Below, in pieces: positions 7,089-15,798 of a stretch of DNA of 25,442 nucleotides. The translations under genes and the position numbers were made by a program. Position 1 is the stretch's first letter. Each line of letters starts with the position of its first letter. The stretch comes from an uncultured Eubacteriales bacterium (GTDB taxonomy: Bacteria; Bacillota; Clostridia; Oscillospirales; Butyricicoccaceae): contig CAJUIK010000024.1 in NCBI GenBank assembly GCA_910585875.1, positions 1 to 25,442 on the forward strand. The letters are read 5' to 3'. Under the pieces are notes generated by a model that saw only the letters and a program-made list of their open reading frames with translations, did no database searches and had not been told where the DNA came from.

Positions 7089-8111
7089 CTACATCATTTG
7101 GCGGCGCCAGGACAGGTTCATGGTGCCGTCCTGCATGACGGACAGGTTGTCCAGAGTTTTACCGGTGCCCAGGGCCACGCAGGAAATGGCGTCGTCGGCC
7201 ACTCGGGTGACGATGCCGGTTTTGGATTCGATCAGCTTGTCGAAACCGTAAATCAAGCTGCCGCCGCCGGTCATAACGATGCCGTTGGTGGCGATATCGC
7301 CCACCAGTTCGGGGGCGGTGCGTTCCAGCACATAGTGAACCGCTTCCACAATCTTGGTGGAAACCTCTTCAAAGGCTTCCAGCAGCTCGGTGGAAGTGAC
7401 GGTGAACACTCGGGGCAGGCCGGTCATCAAGCAGCGGCCTTTCACCTCCATGCTGGTTTCCTCCTCCCGAGGATAGACGCAGCCCACGGTCATTTTCAGC
7501 TCCTCCGCCGTCCGTTCGCCAATGAGCACGTTGTGTTTGCGGCGGACGTATTTGACAATGGCCTCGTCAAATTTGTCGCCGGCCACCTTGATGGAGGTGC
7601 TTTCCACCATGCCGCCCAGGGAGATGACGGCCACGTCGGTTGTGCCGCCGCCGATATCCACAATCATGTTGCCGTCGGGCTTGGAAATCTCGATGCCGGC
7701 GCCGATGGCCGCGGCTACGGGCTCTTCAATCAGATAGACCTTTTTGGCGCCGGCCTGGGTGCCGGCGTCGATGACGGCCCGTTCCTCTACCTCGGTGATG
7801 ATGGAGGGCACGCAGATGACCACGTTGGGTTTGAACAGCCGGAAGCCCAGCACTTTGTGGATGAATTCTTTGATCATTTTTTCCGTCATCTCATAATCCG
7901 AGATGACGCCGTCCCGCAGGGGGCGGACGGCGATGATATTGCCCGGCGTGCGGCCCAGCATTTTCTGGGCGTCCTCGCCGATGGCCAGGATTTTGCCGGT
8001 GGACTTGTCCACCGCCACTACAGAAGGCTCGCACAGGACGATGCCTTTGCCTTTTACGTAAACCAGTACCGAAGCAGTGCCCAAATCGATTCCAATATCT
8101 CCAGCAGACAT
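7089..8111 (-). CDS. mreB: MreB/Mbl-family rod-shape actin homologue
   Basis: A bacterial actin that polymerises along the membrane and guides lateral wall synthesis; 340 aa, the normal length. ATPase signatures are clear: phosphate-1 loop GIDLGTASVLVYVKGKG (7-23), EPSVVA (28-33), IIAVRPLRDGVISDY (59-73), phosphate-2 IVDIGGGTTDVAVISLGG (150-167) and adenosine region MTGGGSLIYG. I set the start at ATG 8111, with GGAGAG 8 bases upstream, because MSAGDIGIDLGTAS is the expected N-terminus. In-frame starts further upstream (ATG 8126, TTG 8219) would add an atypical Gly/Ala-rich leader. The gene stands alone with its own promoter and terminator; mreC, mreD and minCD are not next to it. It may therefore be an Mbl or MreBH-type paralogue, which sequence reading alone cannot settle. 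Confidence 0.95.
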   Translation of the reverse strand: MSAGDIGIDLGTASVLVYVKGKGIVLCEPSVVAVDKSTGKILAIGEDAQKMLGRTPGNIIAVRPLRDGVISDYEMTEKMIKEFIHKVLGFRLFKPNVVICVPSIITEVEERAVIDAGTQAGAKKVYLIEEPVAAAIGAGIEISKPDGNMIVDIGGGTTDVAVISLGGMVESTSIKVAGDKFDEAIVKYVRRKHNVLIGERTAEELKMTVGCVYPREEETSMEVKGRCLMTGLPRVFTVTSTELLEAFEEVSTKIVEAVHYVLERTAPELVGDIATNGIVMTGGGSLIYGFDKLIESKTGIVTRVADDAISCVALGTGKTLDNLSVMQDGTMNLSWRRQMM

Positions 8112-8248
8112 ATCTTTACTCTCCATTTCTCCGGCCGCCCTGCCGGCGCCGCCTCCCGCTGCCTGGCAGGAGAGGCCAAACGATAAATTTATATGTGCGT
8201 TTATGAGACAGAGGCTCAAAAAGCCTCCTCAATTCTATACCTTGCTCT

Positions 8249-8277
8249 ATTATACCCAAACAAAGCGGCCTTTTCAA
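8249..8277 (-). promoter_or_regulatory. Sigma-A promoter of mreB
   Basis: On the minus strand TTGAAA (8277-8272) precedes a perfect TATAAT (8254-8249) with an ideal 17-base spacer (8271-8255). Transcription would start near 8242, giving a 5' leader of about 130 nt before the ATG at 8111. The leader contains a 6-bp GAGGCT/AGCCTC hairpin and a GAGGAGG motif that is not next to the chosen start. Confidence 0.8.
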
Positions 8278-8510
8278 CATATTCTTTCTATTCTTTTTGA
8301 GCGGGAGGGTTTAGAGGCGGCCTGGGCGTTCTATTTTCGTGATCGGCTTTCTGCACAAGGACATCAAACAACTGCGGCGTGGCGCGCAGAGCTTGGAGCA
8401 GCCGGCGTATTGGCTGATATGATTACCACGATTTTATTTAAGAGAAAGTATAATTATGACGAAGCCCAAATCTATCATGAGGGAGGGCGATTTTTCGGCC
8501 GCCGCCTGGG
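8278..8510. other. 233-bp spacer between the divergent mreB and miaB promoters, no supported gene
   Basis: The stretch between the two -35 boxes contains open frames on the plus strand, but none has a convincing ribosome-binding site plus start. One 40-codon frame (ATG 8456 to TAA 8578) overlaps the miaB start but contains the miaB promoter. A TATAAT at 8449-8454 has no matching -35 box. Composition is more AT-rich than the flanking genes, as expected for regulatory or non-coding DNA. I see no tRNA or recognisable riboswitch. Confidence 0.5.
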
Positions 8511-8539
8511 TTGCGGAATTTGTCGGGCAGTGGTATAAT
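8511..8539 (+). promoter_or_regulatory. Sigma-A promoter of the miaB-mutS-mutL-miaA-hfq cluster
   Basis: TTGCGG (8511-8516) and a perfect TATAAT (8534-8539) are separated by 17 bases, with TGG immediately before the -10 (extended -10). Transcription would start around 8546, about 25 nt before the miaB ATG. It is the clearest plus-strand promoter in the window and may drive a transcript reaching divIVA. Confidence 0.85.
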
Positions 8540-8570
8540 AAAAAACTAAGTTACAGACAGGAGGCGCCAG

Positions 8571-9995
8571 ATGGGTAAGCAACCGATAACAATATCCAAA
8601 GAAGAACTGGAGCGGCAGAGGGAATTTTCCGAGCAGATCCGCCGGCATTATCTGGAGACGATGGGCCGCCAGCCCTTGGCCTGCGTGGATACCTACGGCT
8701 GCCAGCAAAACGAGGCGGACAGCCAGCTGCTGCGGGGCATGATGATCGACATGGGGTTTGGGTTTACCCCGGAGCCAGACCAGGCCGACCTGGCTCTGTT
8801 CAACACCTGCGCCGTGCGGGAGCACGCGGAGCAGCGGGTGTTCGGCAATATCGGGGCGCTGACCCACGCCAAGCGCCGCCGGCCGGGCATGATTGTGGCG
8901 ATGTGCGGCTGTATGGCTCAGCAGGAGCGGATTAAGGAGAAAGTGAAGAAGAGCTTTCCCGTGGTGGACCTGCTGTTCGGCTCCCATGTGCTGTATCGTT
9001 TCCCCGAGCTGCTGTGGCGGCGCGTCCAGAGCGGCAAGCGGGTGTTCGATATCTCCGGCGACGAGGCCGGCGTGATTTTGGAGGGCGTTCAGCCCCAGCG
9101 TGACAGAGGCGTCAAAGCCTGGCTGCCCATTATGTACGGCTGCAATAATTTCTGTTCCTATTGCATTGTGCCCTATGTCCGGGGCAGGGAGCGCAGCCGC
9201 CAGCCCGAGGCGGTGAAGGCGGAATTCCGCCGGCTGGTGGAAGAGGGATATAAGGATATCACGCTGCTGGGGCAAAACGTCAATTCCTATGGGATCGGCT
9301 GTGATTTTGACTGCGATTTCGCCGACCTGCTGGAGGATCTCAGCAGGGAGCCGGGGGATTTTATCATCCGGTTCATGACCAGCCACCCCAAGGACGCTTC
9401 GGAAAAGCTGTTTGAGACCATGGCCCGGCACGACAATATCGCCAAGCATCTGCATCTGCCCTTCCAGTCCGGCTCCAGCCGGGTGCTGGAGCAGATGAAC
9501 CGCCGGTATGACCGAGAGCAATATCTGGCGCTGGTTCAGGCCGCCCGGCGGCATATGCCCGGCCTGACGCTGAGCAGCGACGTGATTGTGGGCTTTCCCA
9601 ACGAAACCGAGGAGGACTTTGAGCAGACCCTCAGCCTGGTGGAGCAAGTGCAGTTCGACAATTTGTTCACCTTCATTTATTCCAGGCGGGAGGGCACCGC
9701 AGCCGCCCGCATCCAGGACGAAACCCCTGCGGAGGACAAGAAACGCCGCTTCCAGCGGCTGCTGGACCTCCAAAACGGGATTTCCAACCGGCGGAACGCC
9801 CAATGCGTGGGCAAGACCTTCCGGGCCTTGGTGGACGGAGAGGGGCAGGACGAGGAATACCCCTTGACGGCCCGGACGGAGGGGCAGAAGCTGATCCGAC
9901 TCAAAGGCGACCCGTCGCTGATCGGCAAATTTGCCGATATTACCATTGAAAAACACACCACCTGGGCCCTGTTTGGGTCCCTGCGGCAGGAATAG
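8571..9995 (+). CDS. miaB: tRNA-2-methylthio-N6-dimethylallyladenosine synthase
   Basis: A radical-SAM methylthiotransferase that converts i6A37 to ms2i6A37 in tRNAs reading UNN codons; 474 aa. The N-terminal UPF0004/MTTase domain has the three cysteines for the auxiliary 4Fe-4S cluster: C44 (TYGCQQNEADS), C80 (FNTCAVREHAE) and C114 (MCGCMAQQ). The radical-SAM CxxxCxxC motif is C191, C195 and C198 in YGCNNFCSYCIVPYVRGRERSR. LHLPFQSGSSRVL and SSDVIVGFPNETEEDF follow, and a C-terminal TRAM domain (about 400-470) binds tRNA. The RGRERSR and TCAVREHAE blocks favour MiaB over MtaB or RimO. ATG 8571 has AGGAGG 6 bases upstream. The substrate is made by MiaA, encoded at the far end of the mutSL pair. 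mutS follows after 9 bases. Confidence 0.97.
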   Translation: MGKQPITISKEELERQREFSEQIRRHYLETMGRQPLACVDTYGCQQNEADSQLLRGMMIDMGFGFTPEPDQADLALFNTCAVREHAEQRVFGNIGALTHAKRRRPGMIVAMCGCMAQQERIKEKVKKSFPVVDLLFGSHVLYRFPELLWRRVQSGKRVFDISGDEAGVILEGVQPQRDRGVKAWLPIMYGCNNFCSYCIVPYVRGRERSRQPEAVKAEFRRLVEEGYKDITLLGQNVNSYGIGCDFDCDFADLLEDLSREPGDFIIRFMTSHPKDASEKLFETMARHDNIAKHLHLPFQSGSSRVLEQMNRRYDREQYLALVQAARRHMPGLTLSSDVIVGFPNETEEDFEQTLSLVEQVQFDNLFTFIYSRREGTAAARIQDETPAEDKKRRFQRLLDLQNGISNRRNAQCVGKTFRALVDGEGQDEEYPLTARTEGQKLIRLKGDPSLIGKFADITIEKHTTWALFGSLRQE

Positions 9996-10004
9996 GGGGG
10001 CGGC

Positions 10005-12641
10005 ATGGCTGGCAAAGCGGAAAAGGCGGCGGAACTGACCCCCATGATGCGGCAGTACATGGATATCAAGCGGCAGCACGAGGACTGCATCCTGCTCTAT
10101 CGCCTGGGCGATTTTTATGAAATGTTCTTCGAGGACGCCAAAACCGTCTCCCAAGAACTGGAGCTGACGCTGACGGGCCGGGACTGCGGCCTGGAGGAAC
10201 GGGCGCCCATGTGCGGCGTGCCCTTCCACAGCGCGGAAAGCTATATCGCCCGGTTGATTCAAAAGGGGTACAAGGTGGCCGTCTGCGAACAGATGGAGGA
10301 TCCGGCTTTGGCCAAGGGGCTGGTCAAACGGGACGTCATCCGCATGATCACCCCGGGCACCGTGATCGAATCGACCATGTTGGAGGAGACGCGGAACAAC
10401 TTTATCTGCGCCGTCTATTTGGACAGCGGAGGCGCGGGCCTCTGCTTCTGCGATATCTCCACCGGCCAGATTCAGGCCACGGAGCTGACTGGATCGGGGA
10501 TGGCGGAGGCCGCCGTCAGCGAGCTGGCCCGCTTCGAGCCCAGCGAGGCCGTGCTGTCCGACGGGGCCTATAGCTGCGACGTCATCCGCCAATATCTGAC
10601 CCAGCGGCTCAAATGCCATGTGGAGCGGGCGGCGGAGCGCACCTTTTTGCTGGAGCCCGCCCGAGAGCTGGCGGGCCGCCATTTTGATTTGGAAGGGCCC
10701 TTGGGCCGGCAGTGCGTCCAGAGTCCCCGGCTGCTTCAGGCGGCGGGAGGGCTGTTGCACTATCTCCATGAAACCCAGAAAAACGACTTGAAGCACATCA
10801 ATCAACTGGAAATTTACGCGCAGGCCCAATTTATGAGGCTGGACCCCGCCGCCCGCCGGAATCTGGAGCTTTGCCAGTCTATGCGGACAGGGGGCAAGCA
10901 GGGGACCTTGCTCTGGGCTCTGGACCGGACCAAAACGGCCATGGGGGGCCGGTTGATTCGCCAATGGCTGGAAAAACCTCTGGTGAACGTCAGCCAGATT
11001 CTGCTGCGCCAGAACGCGGTCGCCGCCTTAGTCAAGGATAGGCCCGCCCGCGACGCCCTGGCCCAGGCCCTGTCTGGCGTCTTGGATCTGGAGCGGCTGG
11101 CGGGACGCATTGTCTATGGCGCCGCCAACTGCCGGGACCTGCGGGCCCTTTGGCAGACCTGCCTGCGCTTGCCGGAGGTCCGGGCCGCCCTAGAAGGGCT
11201 GGATTCCCAATACCTGCGGGAGCTGCGGGAGCAGATCGACTGCCTGGAAGACGCGGCCTCCCTCATCGACCGGGCCATCGAAGAGCAGCCGCCTTTTTCC
11301 GTCCGGGAAGGGGGCATGATCCGTCGGGGCTTTGACAGCCAGGCGGACGAGCTCCGAGACCTGCTGGAGGGGGGGCAGAGCAGCTTGGCCGCTGTGGAGC
11401 AGCGGGAAAAGGAGCGGACGGGCATCCCCAAGCTCAAGGTGGGCTACAACAAGGTGTTCGGCTACTACATCGAAATCAGCAAATCCTATGCCAGCCAGGC
11501 GCCGGAGGATTATATCCGCAAACAGACGCTGACCAACTGCGAGCGCTTTATCACCCCGGAGCTCAAAGAGCTGGAAGCCCGGATGCTCAACGCGGGCCAG
11601 CAGATTGTCAGCTTGGAATACCAGATTTTCTGCCGGGTACGGGACCAGGTGGCCGCGGCGGCGGACCGGATTCAGCAGACGGCCCGGGCCGCGGCGGCCG
11701 CCGACGTGCTGCGCTCTTTTGCGGAAACGGCGGAAAAACGGGGGTACGCCGCGCCGGAGGTGGATTATTCCGACAAAATCCAAATCAAGGACGGCCGGCA
11801 TCCGGTGGTGGAGACCATGCTGCAGGACAGCCTGTTTGTGCCCAACGACCTGGAGATGGACTGCGGCGAAAACAGGACGGCCATTATCACCGGCCCCAAT
11901 ATGGCGGGCAAGTCCACCTATATGCGTCAGGCGGCTCTGCTGGTAATCATGGCCCAGTGCGGCAGCTTTGTGCCTGCCGGCAGCGCCCATATCGGCGTGT
12001 GCGACCAGGTGTTCACCCGGGTGGGCGCTTCAGACGACCTGGCCGCCGGCCAGAGCACCTTTATGGTGGAGATGAGCGAGGTGGCCGATATCCTGAAAAA
12101 CGCCACGCCCCGGAGCCTGCTGATCCTGGATGAAATTGGACGGGGCACCTCCACCTATGACGGCATGGCCATCGCCCGAGCTGTGCTGGAATACGCGACG
12201 GACAAAAAGACCTTGGGGGCCAAGACCCTGTTCGCCACCCATTACCATGAACTTTCCGAACTGGAGGGACGGTTGGACGGGGTGAAAAATTACAACGTTG
12301 TAGTCAAAAAGCGGGGGGACGACATCACCTTCATCCGCAAAATCGCCCGGGGCGGCGCCGACGACAGCTACGGCGTGGAAGTGGCCAAACTGGCGGGCCT
12401 GCCGCCGCCTGTGATCCGCCGGGCCAAAGAGCTGCTGCTGCAGCTGGAGCAAGGCGGGCTGGGCAAGGCCGAAGACAAGGCCCCGCCGGCCGGGGCGGAA
12501 GAGCCGCCTCAGCTTTCGCTGGCCGCCATGGCCGGCCAGGCCGTGGTAGAAAGGCTGCGGCAGATTTCGCCGGATACTCTGAGCCCCATTGAGGCTCTGA
12601 CCCTGCTGTATGAGCTGAGCAAACAAGCCAAGGAGTGCTGA
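10005..12641 (+). CDS. mutS: DNA mismatch repair protein MutS
   Basis: Recognises base mismatches and small loops and recruits MutL; 878 aa, standard for MutS1. The N-terminal mismatch-reading motif is intact as GDFYEMFFEDA (F37-Y38-E39), and the preceding TPMMRQYMDIK is typical. Connector, lever and clamp domains occupy about 130-560, including VGYNKVFGYYIEISKS. The ABC-type ATPase carries Walker A GPNMAGKST (630-638), the signature region ASDDLAAGQSTFMVEM, Walker B LLILDEIGRGTSTYDG (D709, E710) and the ATHYHEL histidine switch. The C-terminus ends with DTLSPIEALTLLYEL, the dimer/tetramer helix region. A long Ala/Gly/Pro linker (about 815-840) separates it from the ATPase. ATG 10005 has a weak GGGGGG-type ribosome site and lies 9 bases after miaB. 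The 3' end adjoins mutL, so the pair is coupled. Confidence 0.98.
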   Translation: MAGKAEKAAELTPMMRQYMDIKRQHEDCILLYRLGDFYEMFFEDAKTVSQELELTLTGRDCGLEERAPMCGVPFHSAESYIARLIQKGYKVAVCEQMEDPALAKGLVKRDVIRMITPGTVIESTMLEETRNNFICAVYLDSGGAGLCFCDISTGQIQATELTGSGMAEAAVSELARFEPSEAVLSDGAYSCDVIRQYLTQRLKCHVERAAERTFLLEPARELAGRHFDLEGPLGRQCVQSPRLLQAAGGLLHYLHETQKNDLKHINQLEIYAQAQFMRLDPAARRNLELCQSMRTGGKQGTLLWALDRTKTAMGGRLIRQWLEKPLVNVSQILLRQNAVAALVKDRPARDALAQALSGVLDLERLAGRIVYGAANCRDLRALWQTCLRLPEVRAALEGLDSQYLRELREQIDCLEDAASLIDRAIEEQPPFSVREGGMIRRGFDSQADELRDLLEGGQSSLAAVEQREKERTGIPKLKVGYNKVFGYYIEISKSYASQAPEDYIRKQTLTNCERFITPELKELEARMLNAGQQIVSLEYQIFCRVRDQVAAAADRIQQTARAAAAADVLRSFAETAEKRGYAAPEVDYSDKIQIKDGRHPVVETMLQDSLFVPNDLEMDCGENRTAIITGPNMAGKSTYMRQAALLVIMAQCGSFVPAGSAHIGVCDQVFTRVGASDDLAAGQSTFMVEMSEVADILKNATPRSLLILDEIGRGTSTYDGMAIARAVLEYATDKKTLGAKTLFATHYHELSELEGRLDGVKNYNVVVKKRGDDITFIRKIARGGADDSYGVEVAKLAGLPPPVIRRAKELLLQLEQGGLGKAEDKAPPAGAEEPPQLSLAAMAGQAVVERLRQISPDTLSPIEALTLLYELSKQAKEC

Positions 12642-12646
12642 AAAGG

Positions 12647-14548
12647 ATGGCAAAGATATCTGTGCTGGCCCCCCAGGTGGCCAATATGATCGCCGCCGGC
12701 GAAGTGGTGGAGCGGCCCGCTTCGGTGGTCAAGGAGCTGATTGAAAACGCGGTGGACGCCGGCGCCGACGCGGTGACGGTGGAGATCCGCCAAGGCGGCG
12801 CCGCCTATATTCGGGTGACGGACAACGGCTGCGGCATGGATCCGGAAGACGCTCAGGCCGCCTTTCTGCGCCACGCCACCAGCAAAATCCGGTACGAAGG
12901 GGATTTAGACGCCATTCGCACCCTGGGTTTCCGGGGAGAGGCGTTGGCCGCCGTGGCGGCCGTCTCCAAAATCGATTTGTTCACCAAGCCTCCCGCCGCC
13001 CCTTCGGGCTTCCATGTGTCTATCGAAGGGGGAGAAATCACGGAAGCGGGGGAAACCGGTTGCCCGGACGGCACCACCGTCGTAGTCAAGGATTTATTTT
13101 ACAACACCCCGGCCCGGATGAAGTTCCTCAAGAAGGATTCCACCGAGGCTTCTTATGTGGAGGCCGCCGCAGAAGGGGCGGCCCTGGCCCGGCCCTCTCT
13201 CTCTATCAAGATGATCAAGGACGGCAAGGAAGGGCTTTATACGCCGGGAGACGGCAATATGCTGTCGGCGCTGTACGCCGTCTACGGCCGGGACTTCACC
13301 CGGCAGCTGGCGGCCCTCAGCGGCTCCCAGAGGGATGTGCAGGCCGGCGGTTTTATCTCCCGGCCCAGCTTTTCCCGGGCCAATCGAGGAATGCAGAGCT
13401 TTTTTGTCAATGGCAGGCCCGTCCGATCCAAGCTGCTGACGGCGGCGGTGGACCAGGCCTATCAAGGCCGGCTGACAGGGGGGCGGTTTCCCGCCTGCTT
13501 CCTGTCGCTGTCAGTCAGCCCCTCGGCGGTGGACGTCAATGTCCATCCAGCCAAGCTGGAGGTCAAATTCGCCCGGGAGCGGGAAGTTTTCAGCGCGGTA
13601 TACCAGTTTATCACCGCCGCTTTGGACAGCGCCGACCCTCTGCGGCCAGAGCCGGAGGAGGAGCGGGAGCAGCCCCGTTCCATCCAGCCGGAGGCGCCCC
13701 GGCGGCAGGAGCCGGTTTTGAAAACCGGATACCGGCCCCGGCTGTTCACATTTCCCGAAAGCCGTCCGCAGGGCGGAGAGCCGCTGAAAAGCAGCGGGCA
13801 GATTCCCTATCAGACCAAATTTCAGGCGGCGGACGCAGGGAAAAGCCCTGCCAGCCCGGCAAAGCCAGCCCAGCCGCTCCAGCCCGCCGAAAGCGAGCCC
13901 CCGCCGGCGCTGAAACCCCGGGGAAAAGAAGCGCCTCCGCGTCTTGAAGAGCCGATTGCGGCGGAAAAACCCACGGATGCGCCGGAATTCCGGGTGATTG
14001 GGGAGCTGTTCGCCACCTATATCCTGGTTCAGACCCAGGACGCCCTGGTGATGATCGACAAGCACGCCGCCCATGAGCGGATGATTTACAACCGGCTGCG
14101 GCAGGCCGCCGGCGGAGGAGACGGCCAGACTCTGCTGGCCCCTCAGCGAGTCAGCTTGAGCCGGCGGGAAAAAGAGGTTCTGATGGAAAATCAGCCTTTG
14201 CTGACCCAGGCCGGATTTGGGATTGAGGATTTTGGAGAAGGAGCTCTGATGGTTCGTCAGACCCCCATGTATCTGGAAGGGGAGGACGCGGGCTACGTCC
14301 TTTCCGACATAGCCGGGCAGCTGCTGGAGGGCAAAACCCCTCGGGCGGAGTCCTATGAAAAAATCCTCAAGAGCGTGGCCTGCAAAGCCGCTGTCAAGGC
14401 CGGCGGTTTTACCAGCCGGGAAGAACAACAGGATTTCGTAGCCAGATTGTTGGCGGACCCTCAAGTCCGTTCCTGCCCCCACGGCCGGCCTGTTCTGTTT
14501 GTTTTGACTCGGGGCGAAGTGGAAAAACAGTTCAAGAGGACGCTGTGA
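12647..14548 (+). CDS. mutL: DNA mismatch repair protein MutL (endonuclease type)
   Basis: A GHKL ATPase that couples MutS recognition to strand incision; 633 aa. The N-terminal ATPase has ELIENAVDAGA (E30, N34), VTDNGCGM (58-64), LGFRGEALAA and the HATSKI loop. A Pro/Glu/Ala-rich linker covers about 330-440. The C-terminal domain has DKHAAHERMIYN (471-482), SVACKAAVKAGG and CPHGRPVLFVLTR, the three metal/zinc-site blocks of endonuclease-type MutL. The last position of the DQHA-x2-E-x4-E motif is Asn482 rather than Glu, while D471, H473 and E477 are kept. I chose ATG 12647, giving the usual MAKI...L N-terminus, with AAGGAG at 12630-12635; a GTG at 12635 is also in frame. It starts 5 bases after mutS and overlaps the region of the miaA start. 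Confidence 0.97.
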   Translation: MAKISVLAPQVANMIAAGEVVERPASVVKELIENAVDAGADAVTVEIRQGGAAYIRVTDNGCGMDPEDAQAAFLRHATSKIRYEGDLDAIRTLGFRGEALAAVAAVSKIDLFTKPPAAPSGFHVSIEGGEITEAGETGCPDGTTVVVKDLFYNTPARMKFLKKDSTEASYVEAAAEGAALARPSLSIKMIKDGKEGLYTPGDGNMLSALYAVYGRDFTRQLAALSGSQRDVQAGGFISRPSFSRANRGMQSFFVNGRPVRSKLLTAAVDQAYQGRLTGGRFPACFLSLSVSPSAVDVNVHPAKLEVKFAREREVFSAVYQFITAALDSADPLRPEPEEEREQPRSIQPEAPRRQEPVLKTGYRPRLFTFPESRPQGGEPLKSSGQIPYQTKFQAADAGKSPASPAKPAQPLQPAESEPPPALKPRGKEAPPRLEEPIAAEKPTDAPEFRVIGELFATYILVQTQDALVMIDKHAAHERMIYNRLRQAAGGGDGQTLLAPQRVSLSRREKEVLMENQPLLTQAGFGIEDFGEGALMVRQTPMYLEGEDAGYVLSDIAGQLLEGKTPRAESYEKILKSVACKAAVKAGGFTSREEQQDFVARLLADPQVRSCPHGRPVLFVLTRGEVEKQFKRTL

Positions 14549-15483
14549 TGGGGCGGCTGATTGTTGTGGCGGGCCCCACCGCTTCGGGAAAGACAGAAAT
14601 GGCCATCCGCCTGGCTCAGGCTTTGGACGGAGAGGTGATTTCGGCGGATTCCATGCAGGTTTACCGCCGGATGGACATCGGAACGGCCAAACCCACCCCG
14701 GAGGAGCAGGCCCGGGCCCGGCATCATATGATCGACGTGGCCGACCCGGGAGAGGAGTATTCCGTGGCCCGATACGCGGAACAGGCGGACCGGTGTGTGG
14801 AAGATGTGTTGAGCCGGGGAAAGGTTCCTGTGGTCTGCGGCGGATCCGGGCTGTATATCGAGGCCTTGATCCGGGGCGGGGGATTCAGCCCGGGCCAGGG
14901 GGATTCCCCGCTGCGCCGCCGGCTGGAACAGGAATGGGAACAGGACCCGGCTCCGCTGCTGGCGGAGCTGAGGCAGGCGGACCCGGAGAGCGCCGCGCGC
15001 CTTCACCCCAACGACAGGCGGCGGGTGCTGCGGGCCTTGGAGGTCTGGCGGGGCGAAGGGCGGACCATCTCGGAACACAACCGGCTCAGCCGGCAGAAGC
15101 CCCCCAAATATCAGGCCCTGTGGTTTGGGCTGCGGCCCCAGCCGCGGGAGCTGCTGTACCGGAGAATCAACGACCGCGTGTCGGCCATGCTGGAGCGGGG
15201 CCTGCTGGAGGAGACTCAGACGCTGTGGCGCCAGGGCTGGCTGGAAGGCACGGCGGGCCAAGCCATCGCCTATAAAGAGACGCTGGGCTACTTGAAGGGG
15301 GAATGTTCCCTGGAAGAAGCGGCGGAGCTGCTGCGGCGCAAAAGCCGCAATTACGCCAAGCGCCAGCTGACCTGGTTCGGCCATGTGCCCGATCTCCAGT
15401 GGCTGGATTATCAAAATCTCCAGCAATATGATGCCGTCTTGCAGGAATCGACAAGGATTGCCCGGGGCTTCGCGGTAAGATGA
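14548..15483 (+). CDS. miaA: tRNA dimethylallyltransferase
   Basis: Transfers a dimethylallyl group from DMAPP to N6 of A37 in tRNA, producing the substrate of MiaB; 311 aa. The P-loop is GPTASGKT (9-16), followed by ISADSMQVYRRMDIGTAKP (31-49, with the catalytic-region Asp34 and Ser35), HHMIDVADPGEEYSV, CGGSGLYIEAL and the tRNA-binding QAIAYKETLGYL region, ending with AKRQLTWFGHVPDLQWLD. ATG 14548 overlaps the last base of the mutL stop and has AGAGGA 7 bases upstream; a GTG at 14545 is an alternative. The order mutL-miaA-hfq is the same as in many bacteria, including E. coli. Together with miaB at the start of the cluster, both steps of ms2i6A37 synthesis flank the mismatch-repair pair. Confidence 0.97.
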   Translation: MGRLIVVAGPTASGKTEMAIRLAQALDGEVISADSMQVYRRMDIGTAKPTPEEQARARHHMIDVADPGEEYSVARYAEQADRCVEDVLSRGKVPVVCGGSGLYIEALIRGGGFSPGQGDSPLRRRLEQEWEQDPAPLLAELRQADPESAARLHPNDRRRVLRALEVWRGEGRTISEHNRLSRQKPPKYQALWFGLRPQPRELLYRRINDRVSAMLERGLLEETQTLWRQGWLEGTAGQAIAYKETLGYLKGECSLEEAAELLRRKSRNYAKRQLTWFGHVPDLQWLDYQNLQQYDAVLQESTRIARGFAVR

Positions 15484-15531
15484 TAGAGATCTCACAAAAG
15501 AGACTCTATTATATGAACGGAGGACGCAAAG

Positions 15532-15771
15532 ATGGCAAGCGAAAAAAGATCGGTTTTGCAGGATTCTTTTCTGAACGAGGCCCGGATCCGGCGGACGCCG
15601 GTGACGGTGTTTATGACAAACGGGTTCCAGCAGAGGGGCGTTATCTCATCCTTCGACGGCTTTACCGTCCTGCTGACCAACGAGGGCAAGCAGTATTTGG
15701 TGTATAAGCACGCGATTTCCACTATCGTTCCTCAGGAGCGGGTGAATTGCAGGGAGGGCGCTCAGGAATAA
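15532..15771 (+). CDS. hfq: RNA-binding protein Hfq
   Basis: A 79-aa Sm-like protein that forms a hexameric ring and binds small RNAs and mRNAs. The Sm1 region runs from VLQDSFLNEARIRRTPVTVFMTNGF (Q10, D11 of the proximal rim site) to GVISSFDGFTVLL, and the Sm2 motif is YLVYKHAISTIVP (K59, H60). It has only a short C-terminal tail (about 12 residues), as in other Gram-positive Hfq proteins and unlike the long tail in enterobacteria. ATG 15532 follows a GGAGG at 15521-15525. The gene lies 48 bases downstream of miaA, the conserved position for hfq. A TATTAT box at about 15505-15511 precedes it without a good -35, so co-transcription with miaA is more likely. Confidence 0.97.
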   Translation: MASEKRSVLQDSFLNEARIRRTPVTVFMTNGFQQRGVISSFDGFTVLLTNEGKQYLVYKHAISTIVPQERVNCREGAQE

Positions 15772-15798
15772 AACAGGGCGGAGGAGGCCCTGGAGCCA

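Noticed and set aside
8077..8538. A 153-codon plus-strand frame running from inside mreB through the spacer
   Set aside because: Its start lies antisense to mreB without a ribosome site and its end runs through the miaB promoter; the translated sequence shows no family resemblance.
8475..10964. An 829-codon open frame on the minus strand opposite miaB and mutS
   Set aside because: It is a complementary shadow of GC-rich genes with full family motifs on the plus strand; its translation is Gly/His/Gln/Leu-rich with no recognisable domain.
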